DNA from: Plasmopara viticola
Lineage: Eukaryota > Oomycota > Peronosporomycetes > Peronosporales > Peronosporaceae
Length of the DNA: 64,000 nucleotides
Assembly: GCA_001695595.3 (NCBI GenBank)
Contig: MBPM02000155.1
Location: 1 to 64,000 of the forward strand
Reading direction: 5' to 3'
Made by a program: the position numbers and the translations under genes
Shown: one piece after another, positions 50,001 to 60,907 of the stretch
Numbering within the stretch: position 1 is the first letter of the stretch
How the letters are laid out: each line of letters starts with the position of its first letter
Notes under the pieces: generated by a model
The model's database searches: none
The model's input: the letters and a program-made list of their open reading frames with translations, nothing else
What the model was told of the DNA's origin: nothing

Positions 50001-53000
50001 GTACGCTTAGAACGCGTGTCTGCATGTCCAGGAAGCTAGATTGGACGTATCAGGCCGTAGGAAGAATCGGCGCTTCAAATGGAGCAGTACTCGCTTAGGT
50101 ACGCTTAGAACACGTGTCTGCATGTCCAGGAAGCTAGATTGGACGTATCTGAGGCCGTAGGAAGAATCGGCGCTTCAAATGGAGCAGTACTCGCTTAGGT
50201 ACGCTTAGAACGCGTGTCTGCATGTCCAGGAAGCTAGATTGGACGTCTCTGAGGCCGTAGGAAGAATCGGCGCTTCAAATGGAGCAGTACTCGCTTAGGT
50301 ACGCTTAGAACGCGTGTCTGCATGTCCAGGAAGCTAGATTGGACGCATCTGAGGCCGTAGGAAGAATCGGCGCTTCAAATGGAGCAGTACTCGCTTAGGT
50401 ACGCTTAGAAAGCGTGTCTGCATGTCCAGAAGCTAGATTGGACGTATCTGAGGCCGTAGAAAGAATCGGCGCTTCAAATGGAGCACTCGCTTAGGTACGC
50501 TTAGAAAGCGTGTCTGCATGTCCAGAAGCTAGATTGGACGTATCAAGGCCGTAGGAAGAATCGGCGCTTCAAATGGAGCAGTACTCGCTTAGGTACGCTT
50601 AGAAGCACGTGTCTGCATGTCCAGGAAGCTAGATTGGACGTATCTGAGGCCGTAGGAAGAATCGGCGCTTCAAATGGAGCAGTACTCGCTTAGGTACGCT
50701 TAGAGCGTGTCTGCATGTCCAGAAGCTAGATTGGACGTATCTGAGGCCGTAGGAAGAATCGGCGCTTCAAATGGAGCAGTACTCGCTTAGGTACGCTTAG
50801 AACACGTGTCTGCATGTCCAGGAAGCTAGATTGGACGTATCTGAGGCCGTGGAAGAATCGGCGCTTCAAATGGAGCAGTACTCGCTTAGGTACGCTTGAA
50901 CGCGTGTCTGCATGTCTAAGCTAGATTGGACGTATCCAAGGCCGTGGAAAGAATCGGCGCTTCAAATGGAGCAGTACTCGCTTAGGTACGCTTAGAACGC
51001 GTGTCTGCATGTCCAGAAGCTAGATTGGACGTATCTGAGGCCGTAGGAAGAATCGGCGCTTCAAATGGAGCAGTACTCGCTTAGGTACGCTTAGAACGCG
51101 TGTCTGCATGTCCAGAAGCTAGATTGGACGTATCTGAAGGCCGTGGAAGAATCGGCGCTTCAAATGAGCAGTACTCGCTTAGGTACGCTTAGAACGCGTG
51201 TCTGCATGTCTAGGAAGCTTGATTGGACGTATTTGAGGCCGTAGAATCGGCGCTTCAAATGGAGCAGTACTCGCTTAGGTACGCTTAGAAACGCGTGTCT
51301 GCATGTCCAGGAAGCTAGATTGGACGTATCTGAGGCCGTAGGAAGAATCGGCGCTTCAAATGGAGCAGACTCGCTTAGGTACGCTTAGAACGCGTGTCTG
51401 CATGTCCAGGAAGCTAGATTGGACGTATCTGAGGCCGTAGGAAGAATCGGCGCTTCAAATGGAGCAGTACTCGCTTAGGTACGCTTAGAACGCGTGTCTG
51501 CATGTCCAGAAGCTAGATTGGACGTATCTGAGGCCGTAGGAAGAATCGGCGCTTCAAATGGAGCAGTACTCGCTTAGGTACGCTTAGAACGCGTGTCTGC
51601 ATGTCCAGGAAGCTAGATTGGACGTATCTGAGGCCGTAGAAGAATCGGCGCTTCAAATGGAGCAGTACTCGCTTAGGTACGCTTAGAACGTGTCTGCATG
51701 TCCAGGAAGCTAGATTGGACGTATCTGAGGCCGTAGGAAGAATCGGCGCTTCAAATGGAGCAGTACTCGCTTAGGTACGCTTAGAACGTGTCTGCATGTC
51801 CAGGAAGCTAGATTGGACGTATCTGAGGCCGTAGGAAGAATCGGCGCTTCAAATGGAGCAGTACTCGCTTAGGTACGCTTAGAACGTGTCTGCATGTCCA
51901 GAAGCTAGATTGGACGTATCTGAGGCCGTGGAAGAATCGGCGCTTCAAATGGAGCAGTACTCGCTTAGGTACGCTTAGAACGCGTGTCTGCATGTCTAAG
52001 CTAGATTGGACGTATCTAGGCCGTGGAAAGAATCGGCGCTTCAAATGGAGCAGTACTCGCTTAGGTACGCTTAGAACGCGTGTCTGCATGTCCAGAAGCT
52101 AGATTGGACGTATCTGAGGCCGTAGGAAGAATCGGCGCTTCAAATGGAGCAGTACTCGCTTAGGTACGCTTAGAACGCGTGTCTGCATGTCCAGGAAGCT
52201 AGATTGGACGTATCTGAGGCCGTAGGAAGAATCGGCGCTTCAAATGGAGCAGTACTCGCTTAGGTACGCTTAGAACGCGTGTCTGCATGTCCAGGAAGCT
52301 AGATTGGACGTATCTGAGGCCGTAGGAAAGAATCGGCGCTTCAAATGGAGCAGACTCGCTTAGGTACGCTTAGAACGCGTGTCTGCATGTCCAGAAGCTA
52401 GATTGGACGTATCAGGCCGTAGAAGAATCGGCGCTTCAAATGGAGCAGTACTCGCTTAGGTACGCTTAGAAGCGTGTCTGCATGTCCAGGAAGCTAGATT
52501 GGACGTATCTGAGGCCGTAGGAAGAATCGGCGCTTCAAATGGAGCAGTACTCGCTTAGGTACGCTTAGAACGCGTGTCTGCATGTCCAGAAGCTAGATTG
52601 GACGTATCTGAGGCCGTAGGAAGAATCGGCGCTTCAAATGGAGCAGTACTCGCTTAGGTACGCTTAGAAACGTGTCTGCATGTCCAGGAAGCTAGATTGG
52701 ACGTATCTGAGGCCGTAGAAGAATCGGCGCTTCAAATGGAGCAGTACTCGCTTAGGTACGCTTAGAAAGCGTGTCTGCATGTCCAGAAGCTAGATTGGAC
52801 GTATCTGAGGCCGTAGGAAGAATCGGCGCTTCAAATGGAGCAGTACTCGCTTAGGTACGCTTAGAACGCGTGTCTGCATGTCCAGGAAGCTAGATTGGAC
52901 GTATCTGAGGCCGTAGGAAGAATCGGCGCTTCAAATGGAGCAGTACTCGCTTAGGTACGCTTAGAACGCGTGTCTGCATGTCCAGAAAGCTAGATTGGAC

Positions 53001-53064
53001 GTATCTGAGGCCGTGGAAGAATCGGCGCTTCAAATGGAGCAGTACTCGCTTAGGTACGCTTAGA

Positions 53065-53070
53065 ACGCGT
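53065..53070. other. ACGCGT palindrome (C-type monomer)
   Basis: This six-base palindrome lies at offsets 22-27 in monomers with the GAACGC spacer, the commonest class in the right half of the window. It contains two overlapping CpG-bearing steps. One G-to-A transition at offset 24 converts it to CACGTG one base further on. Six-mers of this form are binding cores for some DNA-binding proteins, but no such protein can be inferred here. Confidence 0.7.
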
Positions 53071-53076
53071 GTCTGC

Positions 53077-53101
53077 ATGTCCAGGAAGCTAGATTGGACG
53101 T
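53077..53101 (+). other. Monomer hairpin 1: GTCCA/TGGAC stem
   Basis: ATGTCCA (offsets 34-40) and TGGACGT (52-58) can pair as a 7-bp stem: six Watson-Crick pairs plus one T/G wobble at the second position. The loop is 11 nt, GGAAGCTAGAT. The pairing halves are conserved in nearly all copies, while the loop takes most of the length changes (GGAAG, GAAG, GAAAG, GATAG). The common variant GTCTA keeps pairing through a wobble. This is seen directly as base complementarity; folding in vivo is inferred. Confidence 0.55.
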
Positions 53102-53108
53102 ATCTGAG

Positions 53109-53126
53109 GCCGTAGGAAGAATCGGC
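53109..53126 (+). other. Monomer hairpin 2: GCCG/CGGC stem
   Basis: GCCG (offsets 66-69) and CGGC (80-83) are perfect inverted repeats separated by ten bases, TAGGAAGAAT, in the modal unit. In the frequent AATTGG variant the right half becomes TGGC, still able to pair by a wobble in RNA. The stem is short and could be coincidental. Confidence 0.35.
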
Positions 53127-53140
53127 GCTTCAAATGGAGC
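53127..53140 (+). other. Monomer hairpin 3: GCTTC/GGAGC stem with AAAT loop
   Basis: GCTTC (offsets 84-88) can pair with GGAGC (93-97) around the tetraloop AAAT, with one T/G wobble. The recurrent GCTTT variant converts a C-G pair to another wobble and leaves the stem formable. Variants with CCAGC, GCAGC or TAGCAG in the right half, concentrated in GAAAGC-type monomers, break it. Confidence 0.4.
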
Positions 53141-53243
53141 AGTACTCGCTTAGGTACGCTTAGAACGCGTGTCTGCATGTCCAGGAAGCTAGATTGGACG
53201 TATCTGAGGCCGTAGGAAGAATCGGCGCTTCAAATGGAGCAGT

Positions 53244-53342
53244 ACTCGCTTAGGTACGCTTAGAACGCGTGTCTGCATGTCCAGGAAGCTAGATTGGACG
53301 TATCTGAGGCCGTGGAAGAATCGGCGCTTCAAATGGAGCAGT
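53244..53342 (+). repeat. Reference 99-bp monomer subtype (GTGGAAG form)
   Basis: This copy differs from the modal unit only near offsets 69-75, where GTAGGAAG is replaced by GTGGAAG, losing one base. Because 99 is divisible by three, consecutive copies of this form keep one reading frame on each strand, which produces the long chance ORFs seen in many places. The 99-bp form alternates with the 100-bp form across the whole array and is often in the monomer that follows a GAACAC-type spacer. Confidence 0.9.
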
Positions 53343-53762
53343 ACTCGCTTAGGTACGCTTAGAACGCGTGTCTGCATGTCCAGGAAGCTAGATTGGACGT
53401 ATCTGAGGCCGTAGGAAGAATCGGCGCTTCAAATGGAGCAGTACTCGCTTAGGTACGCTTAGAACGCGTGTCTGCATGTCCAGAAGCTAGATTGGACGTA
53501 TCTGAGGCCGTAGGAAGAATCGGCGCTTCAAATGGAGCAGTACTCGCTTAGGTACGCTTAGAACGCGTGTCTGCATGTCCAGAAGCTAGATTGGACGTAT
53601 CTGAGGCCGTAGGAAAATCGGCGCTTCAAATGGAGCAGACTCGCTTAGGTACGCTTAGAACGCGTGTCTGCATGTCCAGGAAGCTAGATTGGACGTATCT
53701 GAGGCCGTAGGAAGAATCGGCGCTTCAAATGGAGCAGTACTCGCTTAGTTACGCTTAGAACA

Positions 53763-53768
53763 CGTGTC
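53763..53768. other. CACGTG palindrome (B-type monomer)
   Basis: Example of the alternative palindrome found in monomers with GAACAC, GAGCAC, GAAGCAC or AAAGCAC spacers. CACGTG is the known E-box/G-box core recognised by basic helix-loop-helix and bZIP factors, and it resembles the core of budding-yeast centromere element I. Its presence is directly visible; its use as a binding site is inference. It recurs at particular positions of the higher-order repeat rather than in every monomer. Confidence 0.6.
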
Positions 53769-53937
53769 TGCATGTCCAGGAAGCTAGATTGGACGTATCT
53801 GAGGCCGTAGGAAGAATCGGCGCTTCAAATGGAGCAGTACTCGCTTAGGTACACTTAGAACACGTGTCTGCATGTCCAGAAGCTAGATTGGACGTATCTG
53901 AGGCCGTAGGAAGAATCGGCGCTTCAAATGGAGCAGA

Positions 53938-54925
53938 ACTCGCTTAGGTACGCTTAGAAAGCGTGTCTGCATGTCAGGAAGCTAGATTGGACGTATCTAG
54001 GCCGTAGAAAGAATCGGCGCTTCAAATGGAGCAGTACTCGCTTAGGTACGCTTAGAAAGCGTGTCTGCATGTCCAGAAGCTAGATTGGACGTATCAAGGC
54101 CGTGGAAGAATCGGCGCTTCAAATGGAGCAGTACTCGCTTAGGTACGCTTAGAAGCACGTGTCTGCATGTCCAGGAAGCTAGATTGGACGTATCTGAGGC
54201 CGTAGGAAGAATCGGCGCTTCAAATGGAGCAGTACTCGCTTAGGTACGCTTAGAACGCGTGTCTGCATGTCCAGAAGCTAGATTGGACGTATCTGAGGCC
54301 GTAGGAAGAATCGGCGCTTTAAATGGAGCAGTACTCGCTTAGGTACGCTTAGAACACGTGTCTGCATGTCCAGGAAGCTAGATTGGACGTATCTGAGGCC
54401 GTAGGAAAATCGGCGCTTCAAATGGAGCAGTACTCGCTTAGGTACGCTTAGAACGCGTGTCTGCATGTCCAGAAGCTAGATTGGACGTATCAAGGCCGTG
54501 GAAGAATCGGCGCTTCAAATGGAGCAGTACTCGCTTAGGTACGCTTAGAACGCGTGTCTGCATGTCCAGATAGCTAGATTGGACGTATCTGAGGCCGTAG
54601 GAAGAATCGGCGCTTCAAATGGAGCAGTACTCGCTTAGGTACGCTTAGAACGCGTGTCTGCATGTCCAGGAAGCTAGATTGGACGTATCAGGCCGTAGGA
54701 AAGAATCGGCGCTTCAAATGGAGCAGTACTCGCTTAGGTACGCTTAGAACACGTGTCTGCATGTCCAGGAAGCTAGATTGGACGTATCTGAGGCCGTAGG
54801 AAGAATCGGCGCTTCAAATGGAGCAGTACTCGCTTAGGTACGCTTAGAACGCGTGTCTGCATGTCCAGAAGCTAGATTGGACGTATCTGAGGCCGTAGGA
54901 AGAATCGGCGCTTCAAATGGAGCAG
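53938..54925 (+). repeat. Higher-order repeat copy, 10 monomers (988 bp)
   Basis: Starts with GAAAGC (GTCAGG, CTAGGCCG), GAAAGC (TCAAGGCCGTGG), GAAGCAC, GAACGC (TTTAAATGG), GAACAC, GAACGC, GAACGC with GATAG loop, GAACGC, GAACAC, GAACGC. A second block then begins at 54926 with GTCTAGG/CTAAGG, followed by GAAGC, GAAGCAC, GAGCAC and GAACAC at 55037-55440. The GAAGCAC units at about 54150 and 55142 are 992 bp apart, giving the cleanest local estimate of the higher-order period in the right half. Confidence 0.7.
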
Positions 54926-55618
54926 ACTCGCTTAGGTACGCTTAGAACGCGTGTCTGCATGTCTAGGAAGCTAGATTGGACGTATCTAAGGCCGTAGAAA
55001 GAATCGGCGCTTCAAATGGAGCAGTACTCGCTTAGGTACGCTTAGAAGCGTGTCTGCATGTCCAGGAAGCTAGATTGGACGTATCAGGCCGTAGGAAGAA
55101 TCGGCGCTTCAAATGGAGCAGTACTCGCTTAGGTACGCTTAGAAGCACGTGTCTGCATGTCCAGGAAGCTAGATTGGACGTATCTGAGGCCGTAGGAAGA
55201 ATCGGCGCTTTAAATGGAGCAGTACTCGCTTAGGTACGCTTAGAGCACGTGTCTGCATGTCCAGAAGCTAGATTGGACGTATCTGAGGCCGTAGGAAGAA
55301 TCGGCGCTTTAAATGGAGCAGTACTCGCTTAGGTACGCTTAGAACACGTGTCTGCATGTCCAGGAAGCTAGATTGGACGTATCTGAGGCCGTGGAAGAAT
55401 CGGCGCTTCAAATGGAGCAGTACTCGCTTAGGTACGCTTAGAACGCGTGTCTGCATGTCCAGAAGCTAGATTGGACGTATCTGAGGCCGTGGAAAGAATC
55501 GGCGCTTCAAATGGAGCAGTACTCGCTTAGGTACGCTTAGAACGCGTGTCTGCATGTCCAGAAGCTAGATTGGACGTATCTGAGGCCGTAGGAAAATCGG
55601 CGCTTCAAATGGAGCAGT

Positions 55619-55748
55619 ACTCGCTTAGGTACGCTTAGAACGCGTGTCTGCGTGTTAGGTACGCTTAGAACACGTGTCTGCATGTCCAGAAAGCTAGATT
55701 GGACGTAACTGAGGCCGTAGAAACAATCGGCGCTTCAAATGGAGCAGT
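55619..55748 (+). repeat. Fused truncated monomers (130 bp)
   Basis: GAACGCGTGTCTGCGTG (to about 55655) runs into TTAGGTACGCTTAGAACAC, so most of one unit and the first bases of the next are lost. The next unit also carries GTAACTGAGG and GTAGAAACAATC. Confidence 0.85.
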
Positions 55749-56048
55749 ACTCGCTTAGGTACGCTTAGAACGCGTGTCTGCATGTCCAGGAAGCTAGATT
55801 GGACGTATCTGAGGCCGTAGGAAGAATCGGCGCTTCAAATGGAGCAGTACTCGCTTAGGTACGCTTAGAACGCGTGTCTGCATGTCCAGGAAGCTAGATT
55901 GGACGTATCTGAGGCCGTAGGAAGAATTGGCGCTTCAAATGGAGCAGTACTCGCTTAGGTACGCTTAGAACGCGTGTCTGCATGTCCAGGAAGCTAGATT
56001 GGACGTATCTGAGGCCGTAGGAAGAATCGGCGCTTCAAATGGAGCAGT
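55749..56048 (+). repeat. Three near-identical 100-bp monomers
   Basis: Three consecutive modal GAACGC units of exactly 100 bp follow the rearranged pair. The middle one differs by AATTGG instead of AATCGG, a C-to-T change at a CpG. Confidence 0.7.
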
Positions 56049-57150
56049 ACTCGCTTAGGTACGCTTAGAACGTGTCTGCATGTCCAGAAGCTAGATTGGA
56101 CGTATCTGAGGCCGTAGGAAGAATCGGCGCTTTAAATGGAGCAGTACTCGCTTAGGTACGCTTAGAACACGTGTCTGCATGTCCAGGAAGCTAGATTGGA
56201 CGTATCTGAGGCCGTGGAAAATCGGCGCTTCAAATGGAGCAGTACTCGCTTAGGTACGCTTAGAACGCGTGTCTGCATGTCCAGAAGCTAGATTGGACGT
56301 ATCAGGCCGTGGAAGAATCGGCGCTTCAAATGGAGCAGTACTCGCTTAGGTACGCTTAGAACACGTGTCTGCATGTCCAGGAAGCTAGATTGGACGTATC
56401 TGAGGCCGTAGGAAGAATCGGCGCTTCAAATGGAGCAGTACTCGCTTAGGTACGCTTAGAGCACGTGTCTGCATGTCCAGAAGCTAGATTGGACGTATCT
56501 GAGGCCGTAGGAAGAATCGGCGCTTCAAATGGAGCAGTACTCGCTTAGGTACGCTTAGAACGCGTGTCTGCATGTCCAGAAGCTAGATTGGACGTATCTG
56601 AGGCCGTAGGAAGAATCGGCGCTTCAAATGGAGCAGACTCGCTTAGGTACGCTTAGAACGCGTGTCTGCATGTCCAGAAGCTAGATTGGACGTATCAAGG
56701 CCGTGGAAAGAATCGGCGCTTCAAATGGAGCAGTACTCGCTTAGGTACGCTTAGAAGCGTGTCTGCATGTCCAGGAAGCTAGATTGGACGTATCTGAGGC
56801 CGTAGGAAGAATCGGCGCTTCAAATGGAGCAGTACTCGCTTAGGTACGCTTAGAACGCGTGTCTGCATGTCCAGGAAGCTAGATTGGACGTATCTGAGGC
56901 CGTAGGAAGAATCGGCGCTTCAAATGGAGCAGTACTCGCTTAGGTACGCTTAGAACGCGTGTCTGCATGTCCAGGAAGCTAGATTGGACGTATCTGAGGC
57001 CGTAGGAAGAATTGGCGCTTCAAATGGAGCAGTACTCGCTTAGGTACGCTTAGAACACGTGTCTGCATGTCCAGGAAGCTAGATTGGACGTATCTGAGGC
57101 CGTAGGAAGAATCGGCGCTTCAAATGGAGCAGAACTCGCTTAGGTACGCT

Positions 57151-57157
57151 TATAAAA
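57151..57157 (+). other. TATAAAA variant in spacer, copy 1
   Basis: The usual CTTAGAAAGCG is replaced by CTTATAAAAGCG, creating TATAAAA. A second copy is at 60908-60914. Both sit in a unit that follows one ending GCAGAAC, so they probably share ancestry. The resemblance to a TATA element is noted only as sequence. Confidence 0.5.
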
Positions 57158-58429
57158 GCGTGTCTGCATGTCTAGGAAGCTAGATTGGACGTATCAAGGC
57201 CGTGGAAGAATCGGCGCTTCAAATGGAGCAGTACTCGCTTAGGTACGCTTAGAACACGTGTCTGCATGTCCAGGAAGCTAGATTGGACGTATCTGAGGCC
57301 GTAGGAAGAATCGGCGCTTCAAATGGAGCAGTACTCGCTTAGGTACGCTTAGAACGCGTGTCTGCATGTCTAAAGCTAGATTGGACGTATCGGCCGTAGG
57401 AAGAATTGGCGCTTTAAATGGAGCAGTACTCGCTTAGGTACGCTTAGAACACGTGTCTGCATGTCCAGGAAGCTAGATTGGACGTATCTGAGGCCGTAGG
57501 AAGAATCGGCGCTTCAAATGGAGCAGTACTCGCTTAGGTACGCTTAGAACGCGTGTCTGCATGTCCAGAAAGCTAGATTGGACGTAACTGAGGCCGTGGA
57601 AACAATCGGCGCTTCAAATGGAGCAGTACTCGCTTAGGTACGCTTAGAACGCGTGTCTGCATGTCCAGAAGCTAGATTGGACGTATCTGAGGCCGTAGGA
57701 AAAATCGGCGCTTCAAATGGAGCAGACTCGCTTAGGTACGCTTAGAACGCGTGTCTGCATGTCCAGGAAGCTAGATTGGACGTATCCAAGGCCGTGGAAA
57801 GAATTGGCGCTTCAAATGGAGCAGTACTCGCTTAGGTACGCTTAGAACGTGTCTGCATGTCCAGAAGCTAGATTGGACGTATCTGAGGCCGTAGGAAGAA
57901 TCGGCGCTTCAAATGGAGCAGTACTCGCTTAGGTACGCTTAGAACGCGTGTCTGCATGTCTAGGAAGCTAGATTGGACGTATCTAGGCCGTAGGAAGAAT
58001 CGGCGCTTCAAATGGAGCAGTACTCGCTTAGGTACGCTTAGAAACGTGTCTGCATGTCCAGGAAGCTAGATTGGACGTATCTGAGGCCGTAGGAAGAATC
58101 GGCGCTTCAAATGGAGCAGTACTCGCTTAGGTACGCTTAGAACGCGTGTCTGCATGTCTAGGAAGCTAGATTAGACGTATCTAAGGCCGTGGAAAGACTC
58201 GGCGCTTCAAATGGAGCAGTACTCGCTTAGGTACGCTTAGAACGCGTGTCTGCATGTCTAGGAAGCTAGATTGGACGTATCTGAGGCCGTAGGAAGAATC
58301 GGCGCTTCAAATGGAGCAGTACTCGCTTAGGTACGCTTAGAACGCGTGTCTGCATGTCCAGAAGCTAGATTGGACGTATCTGAGGCCGTAGGGAAGAATC
58401 GGCGCTTCAAATGGAGCAGAACTCGCTTA

Positions 58430-58446
58430 GGTATGCTTCGAACACG
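58430..58446 (+). repeat. Rare head variant GGTATGCTTCGAACACG, copy 2
   Basis: Identical 17-base variant to that at 33084-33100, 25,346 bp away. TTCGAA lies at 58437-58442. The rest of this unit (GTCTAGG, ATTAGACG, CTAAGG) differs from the rest of the first copy, so the shared piece is short. Confidence 0.75.
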
Positions 58447-60907
58447 TGTCTGCATGTCTAGGAAGCTAGATTAGACGTATCTAAGGCCGTAGAAAGACTC
58501 GGCGCTTCAAATGGAGCAGTACTCGCTTAGGTACGCTTGAACGCGTGTCTGCATGTCCAAGCTAGATTGGACGTATCAAGGCCGTGGAAAGACTCGGCGC
58601 TTCAAATGGAGCAGTACTCGCTTAGGTACGCTTAGAACGCGTGTCTGCATGTCCAGGAAGCTAGATTGGACGTATCTGAGGCCGTAGGAAAATCGGCGCT
58701 TCAAATGGAGCAGACTCGCTTAGGTACGCTTAGAACGCGTGTCTGCATGTCCAGAAGCTAGATTGGACGTATCTGAGGCCGTGGAAGAATCGGCGCTTCA
58801 AATGGAGCAGTACTCGCTTAGGTACGCTTAGAACACGTGTCTGCATGTCCAGATAGCTAGATTGGACGTATCTGAGGCCGTAGGAAGAATCGGCGCTTCA
58901 AATGGAGCAGTACTCGCTTAGGTACGCTTAGAACGCGTGTCTGCATGTCTAGGAAGCTAGATTGGACGTATCTGAGGCCGTAGGAAGAATCGGCGCTTCA
59001 AATGGAGCAGAACTCGCTTAGGTACGCTTAGAACGCGTGTCTGCATGTCCAGGAAGCTAGATTGGACGTATCTGAGGCCGTAGAAAATCGGCGCTTCAAA
59101 TGGAGCAGACTCGCTTAGGTACGCTTAGAACGCGTGTCTGCATGTCCAGATAGCTAGATTGGACGTATCTGAGGCCGTAGGAAGAATCGGCGCTTCAAAT
59201 GGAGCAGTACTCGCTTAGGTACGCTTAGAACGTGTCTGCATGTCCAGAAGCTAGATTGGACGTATCTGAGGCCGTAGGAAGAATCGGCGCTTTAAATGGA
59301 GCAGTACTCGCTTAGGTACGCTTAGAACACGTGTCTGCATGTCCAGGAAGCTAGATTGGACGTATCTGAGGCCGTAGGAAAATCGGCGCTTCAAATGGAG
59401 CAGTACTCGCTTAGGTACGCTTAGAACGCGTGTCTGCATGTCCAGAAGCTAGATTGGACGTATCTGAGGCCGTAGGGAAGAATCGGCGCTTCAAATGCAG
59501 CAGAACTCGCTTAGGTACGCTTAGAACACGTGTCTGCATGTCCAGGAAGCTAGATTGGACGTATCTGAGGCCGTAGAAAGACTCGGCGCTTCAAATGGAG
59601 CAGTACTCGCTTAGGTACGCTTAGAGCACGTGTCTGCATGTCCAGAAGCTAGATTGGACGTATCTGAGGCCGTAGGAAGAATCGGCGCTTCAAATGGAGC
59701 AGTACTCGCTTAGGTACGCTTAGAAAGCGTGTCTGCATGTCCAGAAGCTAGATTGGACGTATCTGAAGGCCGTAGGAAGAATCGGCGCTTCAAATGGAGC
59801 AGTACTCGCTTAGGTACGCTTAGAAGCACGTGTCTGCATGTCCAGGAAGCTAGATTGGACGTATCTGAGGCCGTAGGAAGAATCGGCGCTTCAAATGGAG
59901 CAGTACTCGCTTAGGTACGCTTAGAAGCACGTGTCTGCATGTCCAGAAGCTAGATTGGACGTATCTGAGGCCGTAGGAAGAATCGGCGCTTCAAATGGAG
60001 CAGTACTCGCTTAGGTACGCTTAGAGCACGTGTCTGCATGTCCAGAAGCTAGATTGGACGTATCTGAGGCCGTAGGAAGAATCGGCGCTTCAAATGGAGC
60101 AGTACTCGCTTAGGTACGCTTAGAACGTGTCTGCATGTCCAGGAAGCTAGATTGGACGTATCAAGGCCGTGGAAAGAATCGGCGCTTCAAATGGAGCAGT
60201 ACTCGCTTAGGTACGCTTAAAACGCGTGTCTGCATGTCCAGAAGCTAGATTGGACGTATCTGAGGCCGTAGAAAATCGGCGCTTCAAATGGAGCAGACTC
60301 GCTTAGGTACGCTTGAACGCGTGTCTGCATGTCCAGGAAGCTAGATTGGACGTATCAGGCCGTGGAAAGAATCGGCGCTTCAAATGGAGCAGTACTCGCT
60401 TAGGTACGCTTAGAACACGTGTCTGCATGTCCAGGAAGCTAGATTGGACGTATCTGAGGCCGTAGGAAGAATCGGCGCTTCAAATGGAGCAGTACTCGCT
60501 TAGGTACGCTTAGAACGCGTGTCTGCATGTCTAGGAAGCTAGATTGGACGTATCTGAAGGCCGTGGAAGAATCGGCGCTTCAAATGGAGCAGTACTCGCT
60601 TAGGTACGCTTAGAACACGTGTCTGCATGTCCAGGAAGCTAGATTGGACGTATCTGAGGCCGTGGAAGAATCGGCGCTTCAAATGGAGCAGTACTCGCTT
60701 AGGTACGCTTAGAACGCGTGTCTGCATGTCCAGAAGCTAGATTGGACGTATCAAGGCCGTGGAAAGAATCGGCGCTTCAAATGGAGCAGTACTCGCTTAG
60801 GTACGCTTAGAACACGTGTCTGCATGTCCAGGAAGCTAGATTGGACGTATCTGAGGCCGTAGGAAGAATCGGCGCTTCAAATGGAGCAGAACTCGCTTAG
60901 GTACGCT

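Larger units (their letters stand above)
53044..53143 (+). repeat. Reference (modal) 100-bp monomer
   Basis: This copy matches the commonest form in the window and is followed at 53144-53243 by an identical copy. Offsets within the unit: direct repeat CGCTTAG at 4-10 and 14-20; ACGCGT at 22-27; TGTCTGCATGT at 27-37; GTCCA at 36-40 pairing with TGGAC at 52-56; GCTAGAT at 45-51; GGCCGT at 65-70; AGGAAGAAT at 71-79; CGGCGCTTC at 80-88; AAATGGAGCAGT at 89-100. The junction to the next unit forms AGTACT. Composition by hand count is A 25, C 21, G 31, T 23, with 8 CpG. It is the reference for all offsets in this annotation. The phase (starting at ACTCGC) is arbitrary. Confidence 0.95.
52845..53638 (+). 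repeat. Homogenised run of eight monomers (794 bp)
   Basis: Eight units of lengths 100, 99, 100, 100, 99, 100, 99 and 97 bp, all with GAACGC spacers and CTGAGGCCG, differ almost only by single-base length changes in GGAAG or GTAGGAAG. The pair 53044-53143 and 53144-53243 is identical. This is one of the most uniform stretches and probably the product of recent local duplication. Confidence 0.7.

Noticed and set aside
53044..53143. tRNA, 5S rRNA or tRNA-derived element origin of the monomer
   Set aside because: I see no A-box/B-box pair such as GGTTCGA, no cloverleaf arrangement, and no 5S internal control motif in the unit.
57151..57157. A genuine promoter at the TATAAAA variant
   Set aside because: The match is a small change in a spacer with no downstream gene or other promoter element. 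It is kept only as a sequence curiosity.
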